A DNA stretch of 5,211 bases. Origin: Herpetosiphonaceae bacterium. Lineage in GTDB: Bacteria > Chloroflexota > Chloroflexia > Chloroflexales > Kallotenuaceae. The translations under genes were made by a program, and so were the position numbers. Position 1 is the first letter of the stretch, and the number at the start of each line of letters is the position of its first letter. Under the pieces are notes generated by a model. It saw only the letters and a program-made list of their open reading frames with translations, made no database searches and was not told the DNA's origin. Positions 1-5,211 of the stretch are shown in pieces. The stretch covers positions 1 through 5,211 of the forward strand of contig JASKZZ010000003.1 in the NCBI GenBank assembly GCA_030147335.1, written 5' to 3'.

Positions 1-194
1 GTCTTCCAGGGTGGCAAATCGCGTGGCAACAAGCGCCACGCACACCTACTGCGAAGAATATAGAAAATTGCGTTCAAAATCTCGCGTCGACTATGCCGCC
101 ACGGTCGACCGCGGAGCTGGCGTTCGTGCAAATAGGGCTTGACGATCGTCCATTCGGTGTCCGAGAGATCGGTGTAATATCGTTGGTGCTGCAT
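1..194 (-). CDS. IS5-family transposase, N-terminal part (runs off the left edge)
   Basis: Reading the minus strand from an ATG at 194-192, the frame stays open to the window edge and gives about 64 residues beginning MQHQRYYTDLSDTEW. The pattern is that of IS4/IS5-superfamily transposases of the IS5 type. There is a Y-x-x-D-L-(S/T)-D-x-(E/Q)-W opening, then a basic stretch (RGRPWRHSRRE, about residues 28-38), then L-N-A-I-F-Y-I-L-R-S near residues 40-49, then C-A-W-R-L-L-P-R-D-L-P-P-W-K to the edge. This is the N-terminal DUF4096-like segment that precedes the DDE catalytic domain. The catalytic residues lie outside the window, so activity cannot be judged. Family members usually have G-C-x-W where this copy has R-C-A-W. 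No frameshift or stop is seen in the visible part. The element points away from the sugar operon and is separated from it by about 1 kb. The edge position hides it from a simple start-to-stop ORF search. Confidence 0.88.
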   Translation of the reverse strand, partial: MQHQRYYTDLSDTEWTIVKPYLHERQLRGRPWRHSRREILNAIFYILRSRCAWRLLPRDLPPWK

Positions 195-222
195 AGCGTG
201 CAGAGTACCAAATCGACAGCCC
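195..222 (-). mobile_element. Candidate outer end of the IS5-type element (terminal repeat and leader)
   Basis: The bases just upstream of the transposase ATG read, on the minus strand, GGGCTGTCGATTTGG and then a short leader into the ATG. IS5-type elements often carry their terminal inverted repeat within a few tens of bases of the transposase start, and tips beginning GGG-C-TGTC are common in the group. I therefore place the tip near 222. The opposite end is outside the window, so neither the inverted repeat nor the target duplication can be confirmed. Confidence 0.35.
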
Positions 223-302
223 AATGATTATTAAGACGGTTTCAAGTGGTCGGTGGCGCCGCGACACGAACCCCGGCAGATCATCAAACCTGGCAGGCTA
301 GG

Positions 303-328
303 TAGCTGTCCATGACTGTGGACGGTTA
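303..328 (+). other. Hairpin-forming inverted repeat, function unknown
   Basis: Arms 303-312 (TAGCTGTCCA) and 319-328 (TGGACGGTTA) flank a 6-base loop TGACTG. As plus-strand RNA the stem is 10 bp with two G-U pairs and a perfect 5-bp top (GTCCA/TGGAC). On the minus strand the G-U pairs become mismatches, so any RNA role favours the plus strand. No U-tract follows, so it is not a canonical intrinsic terminator. Confidence 0.3.
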
Positions 329-521
329 GATGTCAACGTTCAGCGCAAAAAAACTATTCCTCAAGGGATCGCTGGCAACGAGTACCGGCGCCTAGTTCCA
401 AAGATCGTCACAATCAGAGAAATACGATAAATGTATTAATCCTCACCAGCACAACCTCCAAATCAACGATTCTCCTCGGCAGCTTCGATCGATACTGTTT
501 CACGGAGCAAGTAATCTGTTG

Positions 522-737
522 TCACATTGAAGAGATTAGCAATTTGCTAGGAATAGGCACGTGAATTCTCGCCTCGACGTGTTTCCGCCATTCCATCTGT
601 AGGTTAAGCACTTTAGCTGCAATTCCCAGTTGGCTTAGTACGAGATTGGCAGTTTCGCCTATATCGTCGTGAAGACCGTATAGCTTGCTATGACGGTCCT
701 CAAAGAATCCGGTAAGCTTGTCATCACCGCCGCTCAC
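522..737 (-). CDS. Unrecognised small open frame, possibly a gene remnant
   Basis: A 71-codon frame with a GTG start at 737-735 and TGA at 524-522. The frame is open further back to 827 (about 101 codons in all), with no ATG and no Shine-Dalgarno-like purine run ahead of the GTG. The product is charged and partly helix-forming, with no membrane segment, signal peptide, cysteine pair or motif that I recognise. The extra upstream stretch (a run of Glu/Arg/His followed by FWHYLHKG) also reads like protein rather than random translation, and codon choice is not obviously aberrant. It may be the 3' part of a decayed gene in a region that has received an insertion sequence, or chance. I can assign no function, and its reality as an expressed gene is doubtful. 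Confidence 0.22.
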   Translation of the reverse strand: MSGGDDKLTGFFEDRHSKLYGLHDDIGETANLVLSQLGIAAKVLNLQMEWRKHVEARIHVPIPSKLLISSM

Positions 738-1047
738 CGCTAAACTAGGCGATCCGCCATGATTACCCTTGTGTAGATAATGCCAGAAGATTATCTCATG
801 CTCTCGCTCCGTCCGGCATATGCATCCTTAAAGAGCGTACACAGAGCAGCTAAACGGTGTATATGCGGTGGTTCGTAAAAGGTGCTTCCTTAACAGCCAA
901 CATTATGCAAACCAAGATCATCAATTAGGATAAAGATAATGAATAGCCAAACTGCATCTTACTGAGCCAAAATACAGCACCTCGGATGCAATCGCGGAGA
1001 ATTATGCCAGTTCTATGGCTTTCCGTACAAGTTTTGGAAGTTCAGTC

Positions 1048-1076
1048 TTGCCTAATGTATGGATGTTATATATACT
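1048..1076 (+). promoter_or_regulatory. Predicted sigma70-type promoter for the operon
   Basis: A -35 element TTGCCT (1048-1053, 4 of 6 to consensus) and a -10 element TATACT (1071-1076, 5 of 6) are separated by exactly 17 bp, with an AT-rich sequence around the -10. This is the best match ahead of the first operon gene. A start near 1083 would give a leader of about 160 nt, unusually long for a simple sugar operon, and would place both palindromes at 1105-1118 and 1170-1184 inside the transcript. Confidence 0.5.
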
Positions 1077-1104
1077 AGCAGCATACACAAATCTTCTTAT
1101 GATA

Positions 1105-1118
1105 TGTAGTATTCTACA
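1105..1118. promoter_or_regulatory. Palindrome TGTAG-N4-CTACA, candidate operator
   Basis: Perfect 5-bp arms TGTAG (1105-1109) and CTACA (1114-1118) around TATT. It starts about 22 bp after the predicted transcription start, a position where repressor operators commonly sit. The T-G-T-A/T-A-C-A ends resemble operators of several dimeric HTH regulators, but no regulator gene is in the window and the owner cannot be named. Confidence 0.35.
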
Positions 1119-1130
1119 GTCTAAGATGAG

Positions 1131-1162
1131 CCGGCCAGATCAAAGTATGTTTTGTCCGGCCA
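1131..1162 (+). repeat. Pair of direct repeats CCGGCCA with an 18-bp spacer
   Basis: CCGGCCA occurs at 1131-1137 and again at 1156-1162, 25 bp start to start, inside otherwise AT-rich DNA and between the two palindromes. Because GGCC and CCGG are self-complementary, the copies can also pair weakly as a hairpin around the inner CAAA/TTTG (1141-1144/1151-1154). No U-tract follows. They could be tandem protein-binding half sites. Confidence 0.25.
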
Positions 1163-1169
1163 CCGTACA

Positions 1170-1184
1170 CCCTCACAGTGAGGG
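1170..1184. promoter_or_regulatory. Perfect 15-bp palindrome CCCTCAC-A-GTGAGGG, candidate operator
   Basis: Arms of 7 bp (1170-1176 and 1178-1184) match perfectly around a single central base. The one-base centre makes it poor as an RNA hairpin but typical of an odd-symmetry binding site for a dimeric regulator. It ends 58 bp before the first operon ATG and lies in the leader of the predicted transcript. It does not resemble the palindrome at 1105-1118, so two regulators may act here. Confidence 0.45.
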
Positions 1185-1226
1185 CAGATGAGCTTGAGCA
1201 ACCCGTGGCTTCATTGTCGCCGCGTC

Positions 1227-1234
1227 GAAGGGGA
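1227..1234 (+). promoter_or_regulatory. Strong ribosome binding site of the first operon gene
   Basis: The purine run GAAGGGGA ends 8 bases before the ATG at 1243 and is the strongest Shine-Dalgarno match ahead of that gene, which supports this start. Confidence 0.7.
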
Positions 1235-1242
1235 CGCCCTAC

Positions 1243-3012
1243 ATGGATCAACCTCATCAACTCGCACCACTTACCTTCTCCGCTGAGTCGTACACCCTTA
1301 CATTTCTAGCAGACCGACCGTACGTGTACGTTGACGATATTCGCGGCACGCGGCTTATGGAGCTTTTCGTTCCATCGAGCGTTCATCCGCTGCATGATCG
1401 TGATGATACGGTACGAGTTGGTAGGTGGGAAGCGGAAACAAGTCCGGACGAAAGCGTGTACCGGTTGAGCGTTGGCAGTTCGGTATGGGCTGAAAAGATT
1501 TACCGTTTTCGCTGCCAACCACACCGCTTCACCTACGAAATTGAGGTTCGAGGTCAAGGACGACTAGCAGATGCGTTGTATTTTGGGGGATATGTTTCCG
1601 CCTATCGACGCTGGGGCAGCGGCTTTATGCTTTCTGGCCACTCCTTTACACGTGGTTTCAATCCCGAGCCTATCTCCGAAGAAACACATTATTTTATCCC
1701 CGCGAGTACAGTCCATATTGATCTAGGAGGCGTACCCCTCCCCGGCAAGGGCGACTGGTTTTTCACGCCGCCGCCGTATTGCTTTGCACTGGAATCAGCA
1801 AACGGCTGGGTCGGCATTGGTATCGAAGCCCAGGCTGGCACTAACCGCTGGACTGAGTACAGCTATCACGGTGGCCGTGGCTTTCACCTGTCGTTGGCTT
1901 ATGAAGGATATACAGCAGTTAACGGAACCTACACGCTGCCTACTGTCGGGTTCGACTTCGCAGCGGATCCACTGATTGCCCTTAGCAAACATGTGCAAGC
2001 GCTTCAAGTGTCCGGCTGTGTTCCGACCCTCACAACGAGGCAACGGCCCGCCTGGTGGTTCGAGCCGATCTATTGTGGGTGGGGAACACAGTTTTATCAT
2101 GCGGCACTTGATGGTGGACGGGCGCCGGATTACGCGCGCCAATCGCACTATGAAGCATGGCTCCAAACATTGTCGCAGCAGGGCGTTGAGCCTGGAACTG
2201 TCGTCATCGACGATAAGTGGCAGGCAACATACGGCAAAAATGAGGTCGATCAGGAGCGCTGGCCAAACCTGAATGGTTTTATCGATGCACAACATGGAAC
2301 TGGAAAAAAAGTGCTGCTCTGGCTCAAGGCCTGGGATCACGAAGGACTTCCGGTGGACGAGTGTATTCTTAATGCTGAAGGACTGCCGTTAACTGTCGAT
2401 CCATCAAATCCCGCCTACGAGCGCCGACTACGGGCAGGTGTTCGCCGAATGTTGTCGCCTGACGGCTACAATGCGGATGGCTTCAAGATCGATTTCACTG
2501 CGCGCATTCCTAGTGGTCCAGGTATGCAGCTTCATGGCGACCTGTGGGGCCTCGAATTAATGAAGCGGCTGCTCGGCATTATCCATGACGAGGCCAAAAG
2601 AACAAAGCCTGACGCACTTGTAATCACTCATACGCCACATCCCTACCTCGCCGATGTCGTTGACATGATCCGTTTGAACGACACGCTGGAACTGGAACGA
2701 CTCAGCGATCCACAGATTGGCAGCGACATAGGCGCGACGATGGCTCTCCGTGCCAAAATAGCAGCAATTGCCTGTCCGGGCGTCCCAATTGATACGGACA
2801 ACTGGCCGGTACGCGACCGGAAGGCGTGGCGCGATTATACTCGGCTACAGCCCGAACTTGGCGTGCCCGCGCTGTACTTCGTCAGCCATATCGACCGAAC
2901 GCAGGAACTTCTTGAGCCGGAAGACTACGCGCTAATTCGGGAAACATGGACACGCTATCGTTCCACACTCGCAGTAGATGCCGACAAAACATCGGACAAG
3001 GATCAACGATGA
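1243..3012 (+). CDS. Cytosolic TIM-barrel glycoside hydrolase, GH36/clan GH-D-like
   Basis: A 589-residue protein with no signal peptide or membrane segment, so probably cytoplasmic. Residues about 1-270 are rich in aromatics and beta-strand-like stretches, consistent with the N-terminal beta-sandwich of GH36/GH31-type enzymes. Residues about 270-575 look like a (beta/alpha)8 barrel with strand-end motifs in the expected order: IYCGWGTQF, then VVIDDKW (D323, D324, W326), then VLLWLKAW (357-364), then GFKIDF with D417, then DMIRLND (474-480). In GH36 alpha-galactosidases the nucleophile is the Asp of a K-x-D motif and the acid/base is an Asp in an R-x-x-D motif. D417 and D480 fit those positions. 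The activity is probably hydrolysis of an alpha-galactoside or related alpha-linked glycoside, but the sugar is not determined. The protein ends soon after the barrel, so the usual C-terminal beta domain of GH36 seems absent. The start has a strong purine run at 1227-1234, and the stop overlaps the next start by 4 bases. GH31-like or raffinose-synthase-like alternatives remain possible. Confidence 0.78.
   Translation: MDQPHQLAPLTFSAESYTLTFLADRPYVYVDDIRGTRLMELFVPSSVHPLHDRDDTVRVGRWEAETSPDESVYRLSVGSSVWAEKIYRFRCQPHRFTYEIEVRGQGRLADALYFGGYVSAYRRWGSGFMLSGHSFTRGFNPEPISEETHYFIPASTVHIDLGGVPLPGKGDWFFTPPPYCFALESANGWVGIGIEAQAGTNRWTEYSYHGGRGFHLSLAYEGYTAVNGTYTLPTVGFDFAADPLIALSKHVQALQVSGCVPTLTTRQRPAWWFEPIYCGWGTQFYHAALDGGRAPDYARQSHYEAWLQTLSQQGVEPGTVVIDDKWQATYGKNEVDQERWPNLNGFIDAQHGTGKKVLLWLKAWDHEGLPVDECILNAEGLPLTVDPSNPAYERRLRAGVRRMLSPDGYNADGFKIDFTARIPSGPGMQLHGDLWGLELMKRLLGIIHDEAKRTKPDALVITHTPHPYLADVVDMIRLNDTLELERLSDPQIGSDIGATMALRAKIAAIACPGVPIDTDNWPVRDRKAWRDYTRLQPELGVPALYFVSHIDRTQELLEPEDYALIRETWTRYRSTLAVDADKTSDKDQR
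2998..3002 (+). promoter_or_regulatory. Ribosome binding site that fixes the racemase-like start
   Basis: AAGGA, 6 bases before the ATG at 3009, lies inside the end of the hydrolase gene. It favours 3009 over the in-frame ATG at 2946, which would add 21 residues unlike the family N-terminus. Confidence 0.65.
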
Positions 3013-3677
3013 CTGCAACACTTGCGATTATTCACACCACTCCGTTAACGGTCGACCCCCTAAAGGTGTTGGCAACTGAACTGCTACCAGGCGTTGCAGT
3101 CGTCAACTTCGTTGATGACTCGATCTTACCGCAGCTTCGCAGCAACGCCGGCAATGTCGAGGATGTTCGTGAACGGCTGTTCCAATATGCACGCTTTGCC
3201 GAGCAAGTAGGTGCTGACGTCATCCTCAATGCATGCTCGTCGGTTGGGGGCGTCGTGGAAGTGATGCGTCAGCAGGTGTCGATTCCAGTGGTGCGCATCG
3301 ACGAAGCGATGGCCGAGCAAGCCGTACAGCGTGGACGCCGAATTGGTGTCGCAGCAACGCTGGCCACGACCCTCAATCCGACCATGCAGTTAGTACAGAG
3401 CAAGGCGGATGCAGCTGGTGTGTCAATCGAGATCGTGCCGCTGTTGGCCGATTCCGCCTACAAAAAATTACTCGGCGGTGATAAAGCAGGTCATGATGCT
3501 GATCTACGGACTGCGCTGGCCGACCTTGCTGCATCCGTTGATGTCGTGGTTTTGGCGCAAGCATCAATGGCACGCGTTGTTGCAGCCCTGCCCTCGGAGC
3601 AGCAGCAGAAATGCTTATCGAGCCCACGTCTTGGCATGGAGCGGGTGAAAGCCGCGTTGAACCACGAGGCCACCTAA
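3009..3677 (+). CDS. Asp/Glu/hydantoin racemase-superfamily protein with one active-site cysteine
   Basis: A 222-residue cytosolic protein, normal length for the superfamily (about 210-270). It opens with a beta strand, LAIIHTTPLTVDPL, and carries the first active-site region as ILNACSSVGG with C76. A second half begins near RRIGVAATLATTLNPTMQ, and the C-terminal site reads VVVLAQASMARV. Classical aspartate, glutamate and hydantoin racemases use two cysteines, the second in a motif like L-G/A-C-T. Here that position is Q184 (L-A-Q-A-S). A two-base racemase reaction is therefore doubtful. A one-base isomerase, decarboxylase, lyase or epimerase-like role is possible, comparable in principle to arylmalonate decarboxylase, which retains only one cysteine. 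The ATG at 3009 is chosen because AAGGA precedes it by 6 bases, it forms an ATGA overlap with the hydrolase stop, and the family N-terminus begins there. The stop overlaps the kinase start by one base. The substrate is unknown, and sugar-operon context argues against a cell-wall D-amino-acid role. Confidence 0.8.
   Translation: MTATLAIIHTTPLTVDPLKVLATELLPGVAVVNFVDDSILPQLRSNAGNVEDVRERLFQYARFAEQVGADVILNACSSVGGVVEVMRQQVSIPVVRIDEAMAEQAVQRGRRIGVAATLATTLNPTMQLVQSKADAAGVSIEIVPLLADSAYKKLLGGDKAGHDADLRTALADLAASVDVVVLAQASMARVVAALPSEQQQKCLSSPRLGMERVKAALNHEAT
3666..3669 (+). promoter_or_regulatory. Ribosome binding site that fixes the kinase start
   Basis: GAGG, 7 bases before the ATG at 3677, lies inside the last codons of the racemase-like gene. 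It supports 3677 over the in-frame ATG at 3611, whose extra 22 residues precede the conserved kinase N-terminus. Confidence 0.55.
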
Positions 3678-5191
3678 TGCTTATTGGCGTCGATATTGGT
3701 ACCACACATTGCAAAGCTGGCCTCTTTGACACGAATGGGGCGTTGGTCGCGCTGGCTCATTGCCCGACGCCCTCGCAGCGTGAAGCAGCTGGTTCGACTG
3801 TTTACGATCCCGAGCAGCTATGGCGTGCGGTTGCGGCAATCATTCGACAGGTTGCGAGCAAAGTCAGTTCCACGCCCATCGCAGCTGTTGGCATTGCAAG
3901 TATGGCCGAGACGGGCGTATTGGTAGACCGACATACAGGCGCCTGCTCCACGCCGATGATCCCTTGGTTTGATCGCGGCGCAGCACCTTGGGTTGCACGG
4001 ATCGAGGATGCAGCGGACCGTTTCGAGCGTTTTTGTGCAACCGGCCAATATCCGAGCTATAAAAGTGGGCTGGCGAAGTTGCTCCATCTTAGTCAGAAGG
4101 GTGCAGTTACCGCGGGGCAAGTTTGGCTTTCAGCCGCGGACTATATCGCTTTTCGATTGACCGATACACTGACCACTGACTATACACTCGCCTCGCGAAC
4201 CTATGCGTTTCGCATTGACCGCCAGGAGTGGGACAAGGACTGGCTCGACGATTGGAACTTGCCGACCGACCTGTTTCCGACAGCTGTGCAAAGTGGGACC
4301 TCCATCGGCCATGTTCGCGCTGATCGGGCAATTAAAGTCGGATTGTCAGCTGATACAGCAGTCGCAATCGCTGGTCATGATCATGTATGCGCGGCCTTCG
4401 CGGTAGGTGCGACGGAGCCTGGGCACGTCTTCGACTCGATGGGAACAGCGGAAACGTTGATTGGCGCAATGCCGGAGCGTCCACTGAGTCGTGCCGAGTA
4501 CGATGCAGGTCTGACGTATGGCGCTCATGTCGTGGCGGGCCGGTTGTATTGGATGGGCGGATTGTCGGCGTCGGGCGGCTCCGTTGAATGGGTCCGCTCG
4601 CTACTGGGCGAGCCTCCGTTGTCATACGAACAGATTGAAACGCTAGCGGAACAGGCAGGCCCCGACCCCACAGGTCTGCTGTACTTCCCATACTTGCTCG
4701 GCAGTGGAACGCCTCATCCCGATCAGGATGTCAAGGCCGCGTTTATCGGCCTCGGTGCCAACCATACACGCTCACACCTTGCGAAAGGCGTGCTTGAAGG
4801 CGCTGCGTTCGAGCTAGAGTTCGTTCGGCGTGCCGCTGAACGCGGCACAGGATTGACCATCGACACAGTCGTAGCGGCCGGTGGTGGCACGCGCAGCAAC
4901 CAATGGATGCAGATTAAAGCCGACGTTGGTGGCCACAACGTACTGGTATCGCCGCTTACCGAAGCGACCGTGCTAGGGGCCGCGCTGCTTGCTGGTATTG
5001 GCTGCGGGATGTACCGCGACGTGGCCGAAGCACGCAGCCACGTATGCACACCAAAAGCAACAGTGTTTACACCGAATCACGAGCGCCATGAGCGTTATCA
5101 TCACTTGTACCAGCACGTGTATGAACCCCTACAACAACCGCTACGACAGATTGCCCAACAGCTTGGGGAGAAGGGATCACGAGCAGCATGA
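3677..5191 (+). CDS. FGGY-family carbohydrate kinase, substrate unknown
   Basis: A 504-residue kinase of typical FGGY length (about 480-530), expected to transfer phosphate from ATP to a sugar or polyol in the cytoplasm. The start MLIGVDIGTTHCKAGLFD contains the phosphate-1 loop of the actin/hexokinase/Hsp70 fold. W97-F98-D99-R100 matches the W-x-D-R substrate-binding region of the first FGGY domain. AGHDH with D235 fits the catalytic base at the domain boundary. VAAGGGTRSNQW (399-410) is the adenosine motif, followed by TEATVLGAALLAG, the usual C-terminal signature. No motif is missing or broken. The GHDH form of the catalytic motif differs from the G-G-D-N of xylulokinases, so I do not assign xylulose, glycerol or any other substrate. 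The gene overlaps its upstream neighbour by one base (TAATG) and its downstream neighbour by four (ATGA), so it is almost certainly co-translated with both. The product released by the hydrolase, or a polyol from it, is the natural candidate substrate. Confidence 0.92.
   Translation: MLIGVDIGTTHCKAGLFDTNGALVALAHCPTPSQREAAGSTVYDPEQLWRAVAAIIRQVASKVSSTPIAAVGIASMAETGVLVDRHTGACSTPMIPWFDRGAAPWVARIEDAADRFERFCATGQYPSYKSGLAKLLHLSQKGAVTAGQVWLSAADYIAFRLTDTLTTDYTLASRTYAFRIDRQEWDKDWLDDWNLPTDLFPTAVQSGTSIGHVRADRAIKVGLSADTAVAIAGHDHVCAAFAVGATEPGHVFDSMGTAETLIGAMPERPLSRAEYDAGLTYGAHVVAGRLYWMGGLSASGGSVEWVRSLLGEPPLSYEQIETLAEQAGPDPTGLLYFPYLLGSGTPHPDQDVKAAFIGLGANHTRSHLAKGVLEGAAFELEFVRRAAERGTGLTIDTVVAAGGGTRSNQWMQIKADVGGHNVLVSPLTEATVLGAALLAGIGCGMYRDVAEARSHVCTPKATVFTPNHERHERYHHLYQHVYEPLQQPLRQIAQQLGEKGSRAA
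5171..5176 (+). promoter_or_regulatory. Ribosome binding site of the fourth operon gene
   Basis: AAGGGA sits inside the end of the kinase gene, 11 bases before the ATG at 5188. The spacing is a little long, but together with the ATGA overlap it supports a real start there. Confidence 0.5.
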
Positions 5192-5211
5192 AATCTGTCC
5201 ACACCAACGTA
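5188..5211 (+). CDS. Start of a fourth operon gene (first 8 codons only)
   Basis: An ATG at 5188-5190 overlaps the kinase stop TGA by the same ATGA arrangement used at the first junction, and a purine run AAGGGA precedes it. The visible residues are MKSVHTNV, and the frame is open at the right edge. Eight residues cannot identify a protein. A short basic lead followed by T-N-V is often seen just before the first strand of Rossmann-type oxidoreductases, and FAD-dependent GlpA-like dehydrogenases are frequent FGGY-kinase neighbours. That assignment is only a guess. Confidence 0.6.

Larger units (their letters stand above)
223..1242. other. Long intergenic region between the IS end and the operon
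   Basis: About 1 kb without a convincing gene. It is visibly AT-richer than the operon and broken by stops in most frames. From left to right it contains a hairpin at 303-328, an unrecognised minus-strand open frame at 522-737 (open back to 827), then stop-rich AT-rich DNA from about 830 to 1040. The last 200 bases hold a promoter, two palindromes and the first ribosome binding site. No tRNA, rRNA, CRISPR repeat or tandem repeat was seen. Confidence 0.6.

Noticed and set aside
895..970. AGCCAA occurring three times (895, 945, 965)
   Set aside because: A six-base word at irregular spacings of 50 and 20 bases in AT-rich DNA is within chance expectation and has no flanking conservation.
1110..1115. 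Second -10-like hexamer TATTCT
   Set aside because: It matches only 4 of 6, lacks a -35 element 16-18 bp upstream, and coincides with the centre of the 1105-1118 palindrome.
1129..1162. Possible intrinsic terminator formed by the CCGGCCA repeats
   Set aside because: The arms are direct repeats that pair over only 4-5 bases with unequal internal loops, and no run of T follows on the plus strand.
1795..2340. 181-codon minus-strand open frame
   Set aside because: It lies wholly inside the hydrolase gene, antisense to it, and its cysteine- and proline-rich translation shows no family motif. It is a shadow of the real reading frame.
2946..3008. Upstream in-frame ATG for the racemase-like gene
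   Set aside because: The 21 added residues are unlike the family N-terminus, no purine run precedes this ATG at proper spacing, and it would overlap the hydrolase by more than 60 bases. The ATG at 3009 has AAGGA and an ATGA overlap.
3611..3676. Upstream in-frame ATG for the kinase
   Set aside because: The FGGY fold begins at the LIGVDIGTT strand, which starts directly after the ATG at 3677. The extra residues are out-of-frame translation of the racemase-like gene's 3' end.
4332..5049. Minus-strand open frames of 119 and 108 codons inside the kinase
   Set aside because: Proline-, arginine- and serine-rich antisense translations of a GC-rich gene with clear FGGY motifs on the other strand.

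Overview
The window carries the front part of a tightly packed, rightward bacterial carbohydrate-metabolism operon (from 1243 to the right edge). Left of it is about 1 kb of apparently non-coding, AT-richer DNA. At the extreme left edge is the N-terminal part of an IS5-type insertion-sequence transposase on the minus strand. Lineage cannot be fixed from the sequence. The coding part is moderately GC-rich with good Shine-Dalgarno sites, and the transposase and kinase look bacterial. My impression of a Chloroflexota-like origin is a weak guess.

Layout. 1-194 (minus): partial IS5-family transposase, running off the left edge. 195-222: candidate outer end of that element. 223-1242: no convincing gene. 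It holds one unrecognised minus-strand open frame (522-737, open back to 827), a hairpin at 303-328, and a good sigma70-like promoter at 1048-1076. Between that promoter and the first operon gene lie two perfect but unrelated palindromes (1105-1118 and 1170-1184) and a repeated CCGGCCA, so the roughly 160-nt leader looks like a control region. 1243-3012: a 589-residue cytosolic TIM-barrel glycoside hydrolase, most like clan GH-D/GH36 (alpha-galactosidase-like). 3009-3677: a 222-residue Asp/Glu/hydantoin-racemase-superfamily protein that keeps the first active-site cysteine but has glutamine where the second is expected. 3677-5191: a 504-residue FGGY-family sugar kinase. 5188-5211: the first eight codons of a fourth gene.

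All three junctions in the operon are overlaps (ATGA, TAATG, ATGA), so the genes are probably translationally coupled and made in fixed proportion. The simplest reading is that a glycoside is cleaved in the cytoplasm, a released sugar or polyol is phosphorylated by the kinase, and the racemase-like protein and the unseen fourth product process an intermediate. No transporter is visible here. The substrate cannot be read from the sequence. The combination of a GH36-like enzyme, a one-cysteine racemase homologue and an FGGY kinase in one coupled unit is the most interesting feature of the window.
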